Below, in pieces: positions 50,121 to 58,722 of a DNA stretch of 64,000 nucleotides. Position numbers and translations under genes: made by a program. Under the pieces are notes generated by a model. It had not been told where the DNA came from, ran no database searches, and saw nothing but the letters and a program-made list of their open reading frames with translations. The stretch lies in the NCBI RefSeq assembly GCF_020733635.1, contig NZ_JAJFZL010000001.1, forward strand, positions 2,170,001 through 2,234,000, written 5' to 3'. Origin of the DNA: Nocardia spumae. GTDB taxonomy: Bacteria; Actinomycetota; Actinomycetes; Mycobacteriales; Mycobacteriaceae. The first letter of the stretch is position 1. Every line of letters begins with the position of its first letter.

Positions 50121-50906
50121 TCATGGCGTGTCGAATCCGGCGGCGGCGAAGACCCGCTTCGCCTCATCGGAGCGGATGTAGTCGACGAACGCCGCCGCCG
50201 CGGCGGCATTCGGGGCCTCGGCCACCGGTGCGATCGGATAGGCGTTGATCACCTTCGCCGATTCCGGGAAGTCGATGCCCTCCACCTTGTCGCCCGCCGC
50301 CTGCACGTCGGTGCGATAGACCAGCGCGGCATCGACCTCGTCCAGGGCCACCTTGGTCAGCGCGGCCTTCACATCCTGCTCGCGGGTGTCAGGCCGCGGG
50401 GTGATCCCGGCGATCCTGAAGACCTGCTCGGCGGCGGCGCCGCACGGCACCTGCGTGGCACACAGCGCGATCCGCGGTTCGGTCTTCCCGAAGTCGGCCA
50501 GTCCGGTGATCTTGCCCGGATTGCCCTTGGGCACCGCGATTTCCAGGCGATTGCTGACGAATGTCTCGGGGTGGGCGGTGATGTCACCGGTATCGACGAC
50601 CTGCTGCATCGTGGCCGGGGCCGCGGCGGCGAAGACATCGGCGGGTGCGCCCTGCTGGATCTGCTGTGCCAGCGACGAACTGCCGCCGAAACTGTAGACC
50701 ACCGTGGTTCCGGGGTGGGCGGCCTCGAAATCGTGGCCCAGCTTCGTGAATGTCTCGGTGAGCGAGGCCGCCGCGAAAACCGTGACGGTGCCGGATATTC
50801 GATTCGATCCCGCCGTGGTCTTCGGGTCGCCGGAGCCGCATCCGGCCAGGCTCACGGCGAGGGCCGAGACGGCCGTGGTCACGCCGAGCGTGCGAAAGAT
50901 CTGCAT
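50121..50906 (-). CDS. modA: Molybdate-binding lipoprotein
   Basis: A 261-residue substrate-binding protein. It has a lipoprotein signal ending LAGC (Cys about 22) and the ModA pattern GTVTVFAAASLTETFTKLGHDFEAAHPG, SFGGSSSLAQQIQQGAPADVFAAAA and VDAALVYRTDVQAAG, in which Ser/Ala/Tyr residues bind the oxyanion. It captures molybdate (possibly tungstate) outside the membrane. ATG 50906 has GGAAAG upstream, 4 bp after the preceding TOBE/HTH gene stop. Confidence 0.94.
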   Translation of the reverse strand: MQIFRTLGVTTAVSALAVSLAGCGSGDPKTTAGSNRISGTVTVFAAASLTETFTKLGHDFEAAHPGTTVVYSFGGSSSLAQQIQQGAPADVFAAAAPATMQQVVDTGDITAHPETFVSNRLEIAVPKGNPGKITGLADFGKTEPRIALCATQVPCGAAAEQVFRIAGITPRPDTREQDVKAALTKVALDEVDAALVYRTDVQAAGDKVEGIDFPESAKVINAYPIAPVAEAPNAAAAAAFVDYIRSDEAKRVFAAAGFDTP

Positions 50907-50910
50907 TTCG

Positions 50911-51312
50911 TCAACTTTCCGGTATCTCGACCACGACATGGGTCGACTTGACCGAGGCGACGGCGATGCTGCCGACCTCGAGACCGAGTTCGTCCACCGA
51001 TTCCCGGCTGACCAGCGACACCAGCCGGAACGGGCCGGCCTGCATCTCGACCTGTGCCATCACCGTGTCCTTCACGACCCGGGTCACGATGCCGCGCATC
51101 CGATTGCGGGCCGAGGCCGCGACGGTGGCGCCGGGCTCGGGCGTCTCGGCGTACTGATCGCGCAGCAGGTCGGCGAGATCGGCGCCGCGCACGCCCTTGC
51201 GGCCGTTGTCCAGGCGGACCGCCGGCAGCCGGCCCTGATCGATCCAGCGCCGTACGGTGTCGTCGCTGACGCCCAGCAGTGCCGCCGCTTCACTGATCCG
51301 CAGATTCGTCAC
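50911..51312 (-). CDS. HTH-TOBE molybdate-responsive DNA-binding protein
   Basis: A 133-residue protein with an N-terminal excisionase/MerR-like helix-turn-helix (about 2-50, RISEAAALLGVSDDTVRRWIDQGRLPAV) and a C-terminal TOBE/Mop domain (about 66-133, RNRMRGIVTRVVKDTVMAQVEM, SVKSTHVVVEIPES) that binds molybdate. It is probably the autoregulator of the mod operon it heads. GTG 51312 lies 7 nt after TATGCT on its strand, a near-leaderless layout; ATG 51324 is an alternative. modA follows after 4 bp. Confidence 0.88.
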   Translation of the reverse strand: MTNLRISEAAALLGVSDDTVRRWIDQGRLPAVRLDNGRKGVRGADLADLLRDQYAETPEPGATVAASARNRMRGIVTRVVKDTVMAQVEMQAGPFRLVSLVSRESVDELGLEVGSIAVASVKSTHVVVEIPES

Positions 51313-51653
51313 AAATGGAAGCATATTGCCGTGAGTGCGGTCCGCAACCGCGTTCGGTGTGGAATCGGCGGCGATCCGGTGAACGTCGCGCGACCGGCTC
51401 GCGGAACGCCGGGGCATGCCGCCGCGCCTTCCGGGGACCGTCCCGTGCATCCGTGGCCTCCTGATTCTGTGGACGATGTCGGACAGATCCTCGAAGACGG
51501 ATATTTCGGCCGACCGTCTCCGCGATTGCCGGTGGATTTCGCTGTGCTCACCCGCAGGCGCGGATGTGTGTGCGATACCTGCGCGATCCGGATCGAGGTG
51601 CTCGTGATGCGGGCATCCTGGTGCCGAGGCGGGCGGGGGTGTCTACTGAGGCA
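51313..51653. promoter_or_regulatory. Region between mod operon and Ddn-like gene
   Basis: 341 bp. It holds the mod operon promoter (TATGCT on the minus strand at about 51325-51320) and TCTACT at 51642-51647, 6 nt before the Ddn-like ATG. No gene or strong repeat is seen. Confidence 0.45.
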
Positions 51654-52136
51654 ATGCCCATCGTCGCCGGAATGGTCTCCGCTGCCTCGCAATTCGCGAA
51701 TCGGCACGGTATCTACGCGGGCCGTCGCTCCACCGCGGTGCATGTGCGGCTCTACCGCTGGTCGGGCGGACGGATCGGCGGCCATCTGCCCGGACGGCCG
51801 GCGGCCCGAATCCTGCTGCTCGAGCACACCGGCGCCAGATCCGGCATCGTGCGGACATCACCGCTGATGTATGTCGACGCGGGCGAGGCCGTGGCGATCG
51901 CCGCGTCGAGGGCGGGGCAGCCCAGGCATCCGGGGTGGTACCACAATCTGCTCGCCGATCCCGACACCACGATCCGGATCGGCGGTGAGCTACGGCCGGT
52001 CCGGGCCAGGGTGGCGACCGCGGACGAATACGGCCCGCTGTGGCGGGATTTCGTGGCGGCGACGCCGGACTTCGAGTTCTACCGCAGTCACGCCGCGGGT
52101 CGCGACATCCCGATCGTCGTGCTCGACCGGCGCTGA
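51654..52136 (+). CDS. Nitroreductase family deazaflavin-dependent oxidoreductase (Ddn-like)
   Basis: A 160-residue split-beta-barrel protein of the F420-dependent Ddn family found in Mycobacterium and Nocardia. The segments RILLLEHTGARSGIVRTSPLMYV, HPGWYHNLLADPDTTIRIGGE and FYRSHAAGRDIPIVVLDRR are family hallmarks. Members reduce quinones or nitroaromatics with F420H2. ATG 51654 lies 6 nt after TCTACT. It is probably a stand-alone gene beside the mod operon. Confidence 0.9.
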   Translation: MPIVAGMVSAASQFANRHGIYAGRRSTAVHVRLYRWSGGRIGGHLPGRPAARILLLEHTGARSGIVRTSPLMYVDAGEAVAIAASRAGQPRHPGWYHNLLADPDTTIRIGGELRPVRARVATADEYGPLWRDFVAATPDFEFYRSHAAGRDIPIVVLDRR

Positions 52137-52188
52137 CCCGGTGCCGTGCCGCCGTACCCGGGCCGGAGCGGGGATGGGGGTGCCGGGA

Positions 52189-52620
52189 TCAGCAGTACAG
52201 CTCGACAAACTTGCCGAGCGAGCGCTCGATATCGCCTTTCAGCGCGCGTGCCACGGTCGCGCCGATCGGCCCGAACAGCGGCCGGCCGCCCAGATCGATA
52301 TCGACGGTGACCTGTGCACCGGGCCCCTTCGCCGCCACCAGCAGCTCCAACCCCAGTTTGGTGCCGCCCTTGCCGGCGCCGGTGAGGACGAGGCGGCGCG
52401 GCGGTTCCGCGGAGCGCACGGTCCAGCGCACTCGATTGCGGAGCCCCTTCACCGAGGCGATGCCGACCAATTCGGTGCCCGGCGTCAGATCGTCGGGCAC
52501 GGTGCCGCGCCAGGCCTCGTGCATGATCAGCCACTGATCCAGTTCGCGCAGATTCGACGCGTGTGACCACGCCTGGTCGGGGGAGGTCGGAACGTCGACC
52601 GAGACCTTCAGTTTCGCCAC
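52189..52620 (-). CDS. SRPBCC family protein
   Basis: A 143-residue START/Bet v1-like (SRPBCC) protein: AKLKVSVDVPTSPDQAWSHASNLRELDQWL opens the fold, and the long C-terminal helix GATVARALKGDIERSLGKFVELY closes the hydrophobic cavity. Such proteins bind lipids or act as cyclases or dehydratases; mycobacterial relatives are annotated as hypothetical. GTG 52620 start. It shares its direction with the nucleotidyltransferase gene 92 bp upstream. Confidence 0.85.
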   Translation of the reverse strand: MAKLKVSVDVPTSPDQAWSHASNLRELDQWLIMHEAWRGTVPDDLTPGTELVGIASVKGLRNRVRWTVRSAEPPRRLVLTGAGKGGTKLGLELLVAAKGPGAQVTVDIDLGGRPLFGPIGATVARALKGDIERSLGKFVELYC

Positions 52621-52712
52621 GGGTGGATGTTAACGGTGGTATCGGGAACAGGTTTCGGCGGGCGCGCGTGACCGAGCGAGCACGGGGCCGGCGGATACCG
52701 ACCGCACCGCGG

Positions 52713-53264
52713 TCAGGGGTCGAGATCCGCGGGGTCGTCGATATCGCGCCCACCGGCCAGGTCGCCGCATTCGACGGCCCGCACCGCCACGGTCCGCAGG
52801 AATTCGGCGGCGCCGCGATCGCCGGACAGCGTCGGTAGCAGCCGCGCCCAGTGCCGGCGCGCGATCACGACGGGATGGCCGGGGCGTCCGGCGAACGAGG
52901 CACGGGCGATCCCGGATTCGCAGGTGCGCGCCGCCTCGATCACCCGAGCCACCACATCCGGCCCGACATCCGGGGTGTCCACGACGTGCAGTGCCAGATG
53001 GCCAGCACCCGTACCTCGCGCGTGCTCCACCGCGGCGCGGACCGATGCGCTCATCCCCGTCGCCCAATCCGGTGCCACGAGTGTGCGAACACCGGGTATC
53101 GGCGCGACCCGCGCGGCGCCGAGCACCACGGCGACCTCCGCGCATCCACCCTCGCGCAGCGCCTCGACCGCGGTGATCAGCCAGTGTCCGACACCTGCCT
53201 TGGGCCTGCCGAATCGGCGCCCGGCGCCCGCGGCGAGCACGACTCCGACGACGCGATCCGACAT
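52713..53264 (-). CDS. MobA/MocA-like nucleotidyltransferase
   Basis: A 183-residue NTP transferase of the MobA-like family (MocA/CoxI-associated). The nucleotide-binding motif VVLAAGAGRRFGRPKAGV is at residues 9-26, and VVDTPDVGPDVVARVI and GRPGHPVVIARRHW are family signatures. Relatives attach CMP to molybdopterin to make the cytosine dinucleotide cofactor of xanthine-oxidase-type enzymes. Proximity to modABC supports a molybdenum role, though no target hydroxylase gene is in the window. ATG 53264 has AAAGG 6 nt upstream; the longer frame to 53447 is not supported. Confidence 0.85.
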   Translation of the reverse strand: MSDRVVGVVLAAGAGRRFGRPKAGVGHWLITAVEALREGGCAEVAVVLGAARVAPIPGVRTLVAPDWATGMSASVRAAVEHARGTGAGHLALHVVDTPDVGPDVVARVIEAARTCESGIARASFAGRPGHPVVIARRHWARLLPTLSGDRGAAEFLRTVAVRAVECGDLAGGRDIDDPADLDP

Positions 53265-53436
53265 GGCGGCCTTTCGCTGCGAAAACTGCGGTGACGCAAA
53301 CGTAATAGCGGAACGCTCGCCGTTTTGTGGAGTCGGCCAATTCGTGTCCGGGAGACGTCGAACAGGCGGTAGGCCCGCCGCGCGAGCCCTAGGATGATCT
53401 ACCGATTTGCCCGCCGCCAGCAGGGAGGAGTAGGTG

Positions 53437-54072
53437 ATGCCGTCCAAGGTGGCCGGTCAGCGTCGACGCCCCATGCAGGAGCGTGCCAAGGAAACCCGGC
53501 AGCACATCCTCGACACCGCGGCGCGGTTGTTCGGCGAGCGGGGTATCGAGAACACCTCCACCAACCGGATCGCGGCCGAGGCGGGCCTGAGTATCGGCAC
53601 CGTCTACCGCTACTTCGCCGACCGCACCGTCATGGTCGAGGAACTACTCGAACAGTTGCTGCAGAACATCGAGCGGCGCTTCACCGAGCGGTTGAACATG
53701 TCGGAGAAGACGGTCGAGGAGCTGACCGCCGGCATTCTCGCCACCATCTGCGACGAACTCGTCGCCAACGCCAAGCTGGTCCGCGCCTTGGCCGCCGGGG
53801 TGCAGTTCTACAACAGCGGCATCCCCGAATTCGAACCCCGCCTGCGACTGCTGGCGAAGGTGGTACTGATCCAGGTGCTCGGTCCCGCCGATGACCACGA
53901 ACTCGACGTCATGGCCTTCGTCCTGGTGAACACCGGCTTCTCCGCGGTGCTGCGTGCCTCCGCGGTCGAGGTGGAACCGGAACAGCGGCAGGAGGCCATC
54001 GATATGACAGCGCGCATGATCGGCGCGTGGAGCACCGCCGAAATCGAACGCCGCCGGGCGAATTCCCCGTAA
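53437..54072 (+). CDS. TetR family transcriptional regulator
   Basis: A 211-residue TetR regulator. The HTH is IEAxAR-like: ILDTAARLFGERGIENTSTNRIAAEAGLSIGTVYRYFADRTVMVEELL (about 20-66). The helical ligand domain ends in MTARMIGAWSTAEIERRR. ATG 53437 follows GGAGGAG by 6 nt; GTG 53434 is adjacent. It is divergent from the nucleotidyltransferase gene. Targets are not evident; no strong dyad was seen upstream. Confidence 0.92.
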   Translation: MPSKVAGQRRRPMQERAKETRQHILDTAARLFGERGIENTSTNRIAAEAGLSIGTVYRYFADRTVMVEELLEQLLQNIERRFTERLNMSEKTVEELTAGILATICDELVANAKLVRALAAGVQFYNSGIPEFEPRLRLLAKVVLIQVLGPADDHELDVMAFVLVNTGFSAVLRASAVEVEPEQRQEAIDMTARMIGAWSTAEIERRRANSP

Positions 54073-54094
54073 TCGCGCCGCCCGGGCGCGACCG

Positions 54095-54568
54095 TCACCG
54101 GATCCGGCGGTCGCACTCCTCGAACGGCGTACCCGCGGTGAAGCAGTCGGCGAGTCCGCTCTGGAAATCACCACTGGTGGGCGGCTCACCGCAGAGGATG
54201 CCGCAGCGGCGGTAGCCCGGGACCGGACCGCCGTCCGGAAACCGGCAGCCGTTGTCGTCACAGGTGTAGCCGCGGGTATTGGGATCGTGGCGGAGCGGGC
54301 CGTGACTGTAGGACCAGACGTGCGCGTCGGTGCCCTGTACCGGTGCGCAGTACACGGTGCGCCCGCCGGCGATCTGCGCGGACGCGCCGTCGGTATCGCA
54401 GTAGGCGTTCAGCTCGACCTGAGCACCGGGTGCCGTGGAGGGGGCGCCGGAGCCGCTGCCCGGTGGCGCGATCGGCGCGGCGGCCGCCGGGACGACCATC
54501 ATCACCATGACCGCCACGGCACCCATGGCCCACCGTCCCAGCGTGCGAGTCGGTTTCGGTCGAATCAT
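54095..54568 (-). CDS. Small secreted cysteine-rich protein
   Basis: A 157-residue exported protein: basic start MIRPKPTRTLGR, hydrophobic core WAMGAVAVMVMMVVPAAAA with cleavage after AAA about residue 31, then a Pro/Ser/Gly linker and a domain with eight cysteines (YCDTDG, YCAPV, TCDDNGCRF, RRCGILCGE, DCFTAG, ECDRR), enough for four disulfides. ATG 54568 has GGAGGGG upstream. Family not recognised; small secreted cysteine-rich proteins of this build are frequent in Nocardia. Confidence 0.75.
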   Translation of the reverse strand: MIRPKPTRTLGRWAMGAVAVMVMMVVPAAAAPIAPPGSGSGAPSTAPGAQVELNAYCDTDGASAQIAGGRTVYCAPVQGTDAHVWSYSHGPLRHDPNTRGYTCDDNGCRFPDGGPVPGYRRCGILCGEPPTSGDFQSGLADCFTAGTPFEECDRRIR

Positions 54569-54656
54569 GGCCGGGCCCCTCCGTCGGCATCTGACAGCGA
54601 GTCCCGGACTCTACGCGCAGGCGGTCGGCATGTCACCCGATCCGAGTCCGGAAGGT

Positions 54657-55031
54657 CTATCCGACCACATCCACCCGGACGGTGGTGTTGGCCGCGATCG
54701 GCGCCAGCATCGGTTCCAAGGCGGTGGGCTGTCCCCGGTACTTCGTCGTGTAGGCGTCGCGGACACGGTCGTTGGTGACCGAGTCGGTAGCCGGATGCAG
54801 CGTCACATCCCTCTCCACGCCGCCGGCCCGGATCCGGGCTCCCCGCGTGTGCATGGCGTGGCGGTACCAGCCGCCGGACGAGCCGAACGCGGAGCGGATG
54901 TAGAGGTCGTCGTCGACCCGGACCACCCAGATGGGCGTCCAGGGCCGCAGTGCCCCGTTCTCCCGATAGCTGGTGATCTGCAGTTCCTCGGAACCGCCGA
55001 TCCGATCGAGCTGAGTGCTGGTCCACGCCAT
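54657..55031 (-). CDS. DUF2255 family protein
   Basis: A 124-residue protein beginning MAWTSTQLDRIGGSEELQI and containing TPIWVVRVDDDLYIRSAFGSSGGWYRHAMH and RIRAGGVERDVTLHP, the hallmarks of DUF2255, a split-barrel family often near flavin- or F420-dependent enzymes. A flavin or F420 role is plausible but unproven. ATG 55031 has GGAGGAAG 7 nt upstream. It lies downstream of mftE (78 bp), same direction. Confidence 0.82.
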   Translation of the reverse strand: MAWTSTQLDRIGGSEELQITSYRENGALRPWTPIWVVRVDDDLYIRSAFGSSGGWYRHAMHTRGARIRAGGVERDVTLHPATDSVTNDRVRDAYTTKYRGQPTALEPMLAPIAANTTVRVDVVG

Positions 55032-55108
55032 ATCGCTTCCTCCGTCGATCGTCGGTTCGCCGCCGCCCGTCGGGGCCTCGACATGCGGGCACGGCTGTGA
55101 TCCAGCTC

Positions 55109-55798
55109 TCACCTTTGCATACGATGCGGAAATTCATCCGTGACCGCGGCGATCAACGCCTCCGTCCAGCGCGCCAGTATCCGCGTGCCCTCGGCCGCGG
55201 TGGCCCCGGTCGGATCGCCGAGAACGCCGTTGTCGCTCACCGCTTTCACGCCACCCGAGCGCAGATGTGGCATCAGCTCCCGCAACGGCCGGGTATTGCC
55301 GGGTTCGGCGCGGTGCATGGCGACCCGATCCGGATGGAGTTCGAGCATCACCGAGGTCTCGCCGTGGCCGGCGTGGGTGTCGTCGGCGGGACCGGTCGGC
55401 GACCAGAGCAGGATGTCGCGGCCCTCGGCCGTGAGCCGCCGATGCGCGGCATGCAGCGGCTCGAGATTGCCGCCGTGCCCGTTGATCAGCACGACACCGG
55501 CGAATTCGTCCGCCGAGCGCACCAGTTCGACGATCAGCAGTTCCAGCGCGTCACGGCCGATGGACAGGGTGCCGGGGAATCGGGCGTGCTCACCGCTGGA
55601 TCCGTACGGAATCGGCGGCGCCACAACGATATCGGCCCGGGCCGCGGCCAGCCGCCGGCACAGTTCCACCGCGACGGCGGTGTCGGTGTCCAGCGGCAGA
55701 TGGGGTCCGTGCTGTTCGGTGGCGCCGAGCGGGATCGCCAGCAGCGGCGGGGTCGCCGACTCGGCCAGATCGGCCGAACTGAGATCAGCGAGCCACAT
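55109..55798 (-). CDS. mftE: Mycofactocin biosynthesis peptidase MftE
   Basis: A 229-residue creatininase-family metallopeptidase. Metal ligands appear in GATEQHGPHLPLDTDT (E and H/D), INGHGGN and HAGHGETSVML. MftE cleaves the C-terminal Val-Tyr from the MftC-processed MftA peptide to release AHDP, the mycofactocin precursor. ATG 55798 (MWLADLSS) overlaps the end of mftF by 14 bp, so the two are co-translated. No mftA, B, C or D is in the window. If unlinked from mycofactocin it would be a generic creatininase-family hydrolase; the mftF overlap argues against that. Confidence 0.85.
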   Translation of the reverse strand: MWLADLSSADLAESATPPLLAIPLGATEQHGPHLPLDTDTAVAVELCRRLAAARADIVVAPPIPYGSSGEHARFPGTLSIGRDALELLIVELVRSADEFAGVVLINGHGGNLEPLHAAHRRLTAEGRDILLWSPTGPADDTHAGHGETSVMLELHPDRVAMHRAEPGNTRPLRELMPHLRSGGVKAVSDNGVLGDPTGATAAEGTRILARWTEALIAAVTDEFPHRMQR

Positions 55799-57122
55799 CG
55801 GCGGTCTCGGTCTGTCCGCGCAGTGACGGCAGGACGGGTTCGGCCGTGCGGGTGCGCAGACATCCCGCCCAGACTCCGGTGCCGTAGGCGATGTCGTCGG
55901 CGACGCGCAGCACCGCGGCCCGTGGATCGCGCGCCGCCACCGCCGCCCGCAGCACCACCGGTAGATAGACCGCGGCCAGCAGACGCCGGCCACGACGGCT
56001 GAGAAGCGCTGCGGGCCACCAGATTCGACGCATCGCATCGGCGAGCTGACCGACCGCCGACAACTCGGCCTCCCCCACGACGGCCGCCGCGGTCGTGATC
56101 GGCAGCCCGAGGTCACGCAGCCGACGGAACCGGCGTACCGGTTCGGCCAGGGTCACCGCCGCGAATCCGGGGCGGCCCACCGCGAACGACAGCCAGCGCA
56201 GCGCCGTGGCCCGGGACAGCCGCGCACAGGGCAACTGCCCGGGATGGTGCCGGGCCAGGGGCGCGGCGGAGGTGCCGTACTCGTAGCGCTGCCGCAGCCA
56301 GGCCCGCAGGGTGGTGCGCGGTGCGTGCCGGACCACCGACTCGGGCTGATACCGCACCAGGTGGCCGGCGGCCACGAGGCGCCAGATCAGATCGACATCC
56401 TCGCCGTAACGCAGTTCCTCGTCGAAGCCGCCCGCCGCGGTCAATACGTCGCGCCGGATCACCAGCGCCGCACTCGGGACATATCCGATTCGGCCGCCCG
56501 GTCGCACCACCGCGGGCTCGGCGCCCATATCCAGACTCGACCGGCCCTGCTCGTATCTGCCCAGCACACCGTCGTCGAGGGTGCGCACACGCGGGGCGAC
56601 GGCGGCGACCGCGGGGTCGTCGAACAGGGACAGCACGGCCCGCAGCCAGCCCGGATCCGGGACGATATCGGAGTCCAGGAAGGCGATCAGCTCGGTGGTG
56701 ACCTGCCGAGAGCCGCTGTTGCGTGCGGCCGCGGGGCCGTGCGGGCGATCGTGGCGCACCGCGGCCGAGGGCACCGGGGTGGCCGAACCGTCGTCGACGA
56801 TGATCCGGGTGAGGCCCTCGGTCGCGTCGATCAGCCGAGCGAGCCCGGCCGGGTTGTCCTTGACCGGGATCACCACGCTCACCTCGGTGGTTGTGCGGCG
56901 GCCGCCGCCGGCCCGAGGATGCACGATGCCCGCGGCGAGCATGCGGTGGGCCAACGCCTGCTCGCCCGGGGTGGCGCCCACCGGTTCACCCGCGAGCCAG
57001 GCGCGAACCCGCCGAGCACCGGCGGGGGACAGCCGCAGCATCCGCATCGGGCTGCCGCCGAGGACCAAGCGGCCGTCCCGGGAGAGCCGCAGGCGCGAGT
57101 CCGGTCGCAGCGTGGTGGTCAC
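55785..57122 (-). CDS. mftF: Mycofactocin glycosyltransferase MftF
   Basis: A 445-residue family 2 glycosyltransferase. MftF decorates mycofactocin with beta-1,4-glucose units. An N-terminal peptide-recognition-like region (LGGSPMRMLRLSPAG) precedes the GT-A core: VSVVIPVKDNPAGLARL, IIVDDGS, GPAAARNSGS, the DxD-type FLDSDIVP and the acceptor-site EDVDLIWRL. The hydrophobic C-terminal part ends DDIAYGTGVWAGCLRTRT, closely resembling Rv0696. GTG 57122 has GGAGG upstream. It overlaps mftE. The full mft set (ABCD) is not next to it, which is unusual. Confidence 0.87.
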   Translation of the reverse strand: MTTTLRPDSRLRLSRDGRLVLGGSPMRMLRLSPAGARRVRAWLAGEPVGATPGEQALAHRMLAAGIVHPRAGGGRRTTTEVSVVIPVKDNPAGLARLIDATEGLTRIIVDDGSATPVPSAAVRHDRPHGPAAARNSGSRQVTTELIAFLDSDIVPDPGWLRAVLSLFDDPAVAAVAPRVRTLDDGVLGRYEQGRSSLDMGAEPAVVRPGGRIGYVPSAALVIRRDVLTAAGGFDEELRYGEDVDLIWRLVAAGHLVRYQPESVVRHAPRTTLRAWLRQRYEYGTSAAPLARHHPGQLPCARLSRATALRWLSFAVGRPGFAAVTLAEPVRRFRRLRDLGLPITTAAAVVGEAELSAVGQLADAMRRIWWPAALLSRRGRRLLAAVYLPVVLRAAVAARDPRAAVLRVADDIAYGTGVWAGCLRTRTAEPVLPSLRGQTETADVAR

Positions 57123-57250
57123 GACAGGAACCCTCCATCGAACAGGGGCGACGGTCAGACGTCCGGGACGAGATATTCGCTCACCAGGCTACTGCCACGC
57201 CCACCCGGCGGATCCGGAACCGGTCCCGGCCCGCGGGCCCCGCGACGCGG

Positions 57251-57460
57251 CTATTCGATACCGAGCGTGACCTCGGTCGACTTGATCAGCACCTTCACCA
57301 CCGAGCCCTCGTCCAACGCGAGGTCGTCCACGGCGTCGCGGGTGATCGACGAGGTGATCTCGTCCCCGCCGCCGAGGCGGACCCGCACCACCGCCATGGC
57401 CTCGCCGCGCGTCACCGAGACGACGGTTCCGTCGAGCTGATTCCGGGTGCTCAGGCGCAT
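57251..57460 (-). CDS. Molbindin (single TOBE/Mop domain protein)
   Basis: A 69-residue single Mop/TOBE domain: MRLSTRNQLDGTVVSVTRGEAMAVVRVRLGGGDEITSSI and KVLIKSTEVTLGIE. Stand-alone molbindins bind molybdate or tungstate as hexamers and may buffer or store the oxyanion. ATG 57460. It lies upstream of mftF in the same direction (128 bp) and 6 kb from the mod operon, giving three TOBE proteins in this region. Confidence 0.87.
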   Translation of the reverse strand: MRLSTRNQLDGTVVSVTRGEAMAVVRVRLGGGDEITSSITRDAVDDLALDEGSVVKVLIKSTEVTLGIE

Positions 57461-57673
57461 GCGCCGACCCTACGCCCGCCGTCGGTGCTCACCCGGTAAC
57501 GAGGGGTCCGTGTTTCCCGCCGGTCACCGCGAGGGCGATGCGGACGAGTTGTTCGATGCCCGGGGCGAATTCGGTGCCGATCGGCAGCGGGAGGGTGCCG
57601 TGGCCGGAACCCGCGTCCGGCTGTGCGCGCGGCGCGGCGGCCGACCGAGCTGTGAGCCGCCGGGAGCGATCGC

Positions 57674-58489
57674 TCAGTCGCGGTCCCGGTCGATGCGTAC
57701 CGCGCGTTTCGCGTTGGCGATCGCGGACACCGTGGTGGTGCCGATGACGCCCGCGCGATCGAACATCACCGCGGTGCCCACCGCGATCCCGTCCCGCTGG
57801 GCGCGTTCGGTCAGCGCGAGGCCGACTTCCATGCCCTCCGGCAGTCGCGCGATCGTCATCGTCACATCCGCGTTGATGAATTCCAGTCCCGCACTACCGA
57901 GATTGGCGACCATATTCGTCACGTCGGCGACCGAGGCCGCGAGCTGGAACGGCGTCGGATCCTCACCGTCGACCACGGGAATCGGGAAGTGCCAGATCCG
58001 TTTCCGATCGCTGTCGCGGAAGTCGTCGGTCCAGTCACCCCAGCCCTGGCCATCGGTGAAGTACAACCGTTCCGGGTCGCCGCCGGGCAGCTGCCCGGGC
58101 GCCGGGGGGACCGGGGAAGTGCCGCCCGACCACACCTCGCCCGGCGGCGGTTCGCTCGGCCGCAGAAACAGCGCACTCGCGCGGGCCGTCGGCTGACCGT
58201 CCTGGCTCAGCACCGCATCGATCAAGCACAACCGCGGCCCGTCGCGGACCACCGTCGCCTCGGTCACCGAGGGGCGCATTTCGACCGCGCGGAACAGATC
58301 GAGCGTCCACCGCACGGGCCGCAGATCCGTCCGGCCCACCTGCGCGACGGTGCGCTCGACCGCACGCGCCAGCGCCGCGCTCGCGGCCGGTCCGCGCATC
58401 TGGTTCGCACCCCAGCCGCTGCTCGCGCGCGGTTCGGGATGTAGTTCCTCGCCATCTCCGTGCTTCACGCGGAAGAACGCGCCATCCAT
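57674..58489 (-). CDS. Acyl-CoA thioesterase domain-containing (TesB-like) protein
   Basis: A 271-residue double-hotdog protein of the TesB-like thioesterase type: LHPEPRASSGWGANQMRGPAASAALARAVE and LRPVRWTLDLFRAVEMRPSV in the first half, and PVVDGEDPTPFQLAASVADVTNMVANLGSAGLEFINADVTMTIARLP in the second, with the catalytic-type Asp and Asn. It probably hydrolyses acyl-CoA or mycolate-type acyl thioesters. ATG 58489. It is divergent from the LLM oxidoreductase gene, 233 bp apart. Confidence 0.85.
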   Translation of the reverse strand: MDGAFFRVKHGDGEELHPEPRASSGWGANQMRGPAASAALARAVERTVAQVGRTDLRPVRWTLDLFRAVEMRPSVTEATVVRDGPRLCLIDAVLSQDGQPTARASALFLRPSEPPPGEVWSGGTSPVPPAPGQLPGGDPERLYFTDGQGWGDWTDDFRDSDRKRIWHFPIPVVDGEDPTPFQLAASVADVTNMVANLGSAGLEFINADVTMTIARLPEGMEVGLALTERAQRDGIAVGTAVMFDRAGVIGTTTVSAIANAKRAVRIDRDRD

Positions 58490-58722
58490 CCTGCCGAGCT
58501 CCTTCCTCCTCGGCCGCCCTGTCGCCGGACAACCACCTCGATCATCGACCGGTGCGGGCGCGCTACCACCGCCGGGGTAGGCGATCCGCCGGATCCGCGC
58601 ACCGAGCGATGATGGCCGCCGCGGTCGTGGCTGTCAGGTGTTCGGCTCCGCGCGATCCGAACCCTGGCCTCGTATCCGGAAACGCATAGTGTGAGAGGCC
58701 GAGTCGTGGAACAGGGAGTGCG

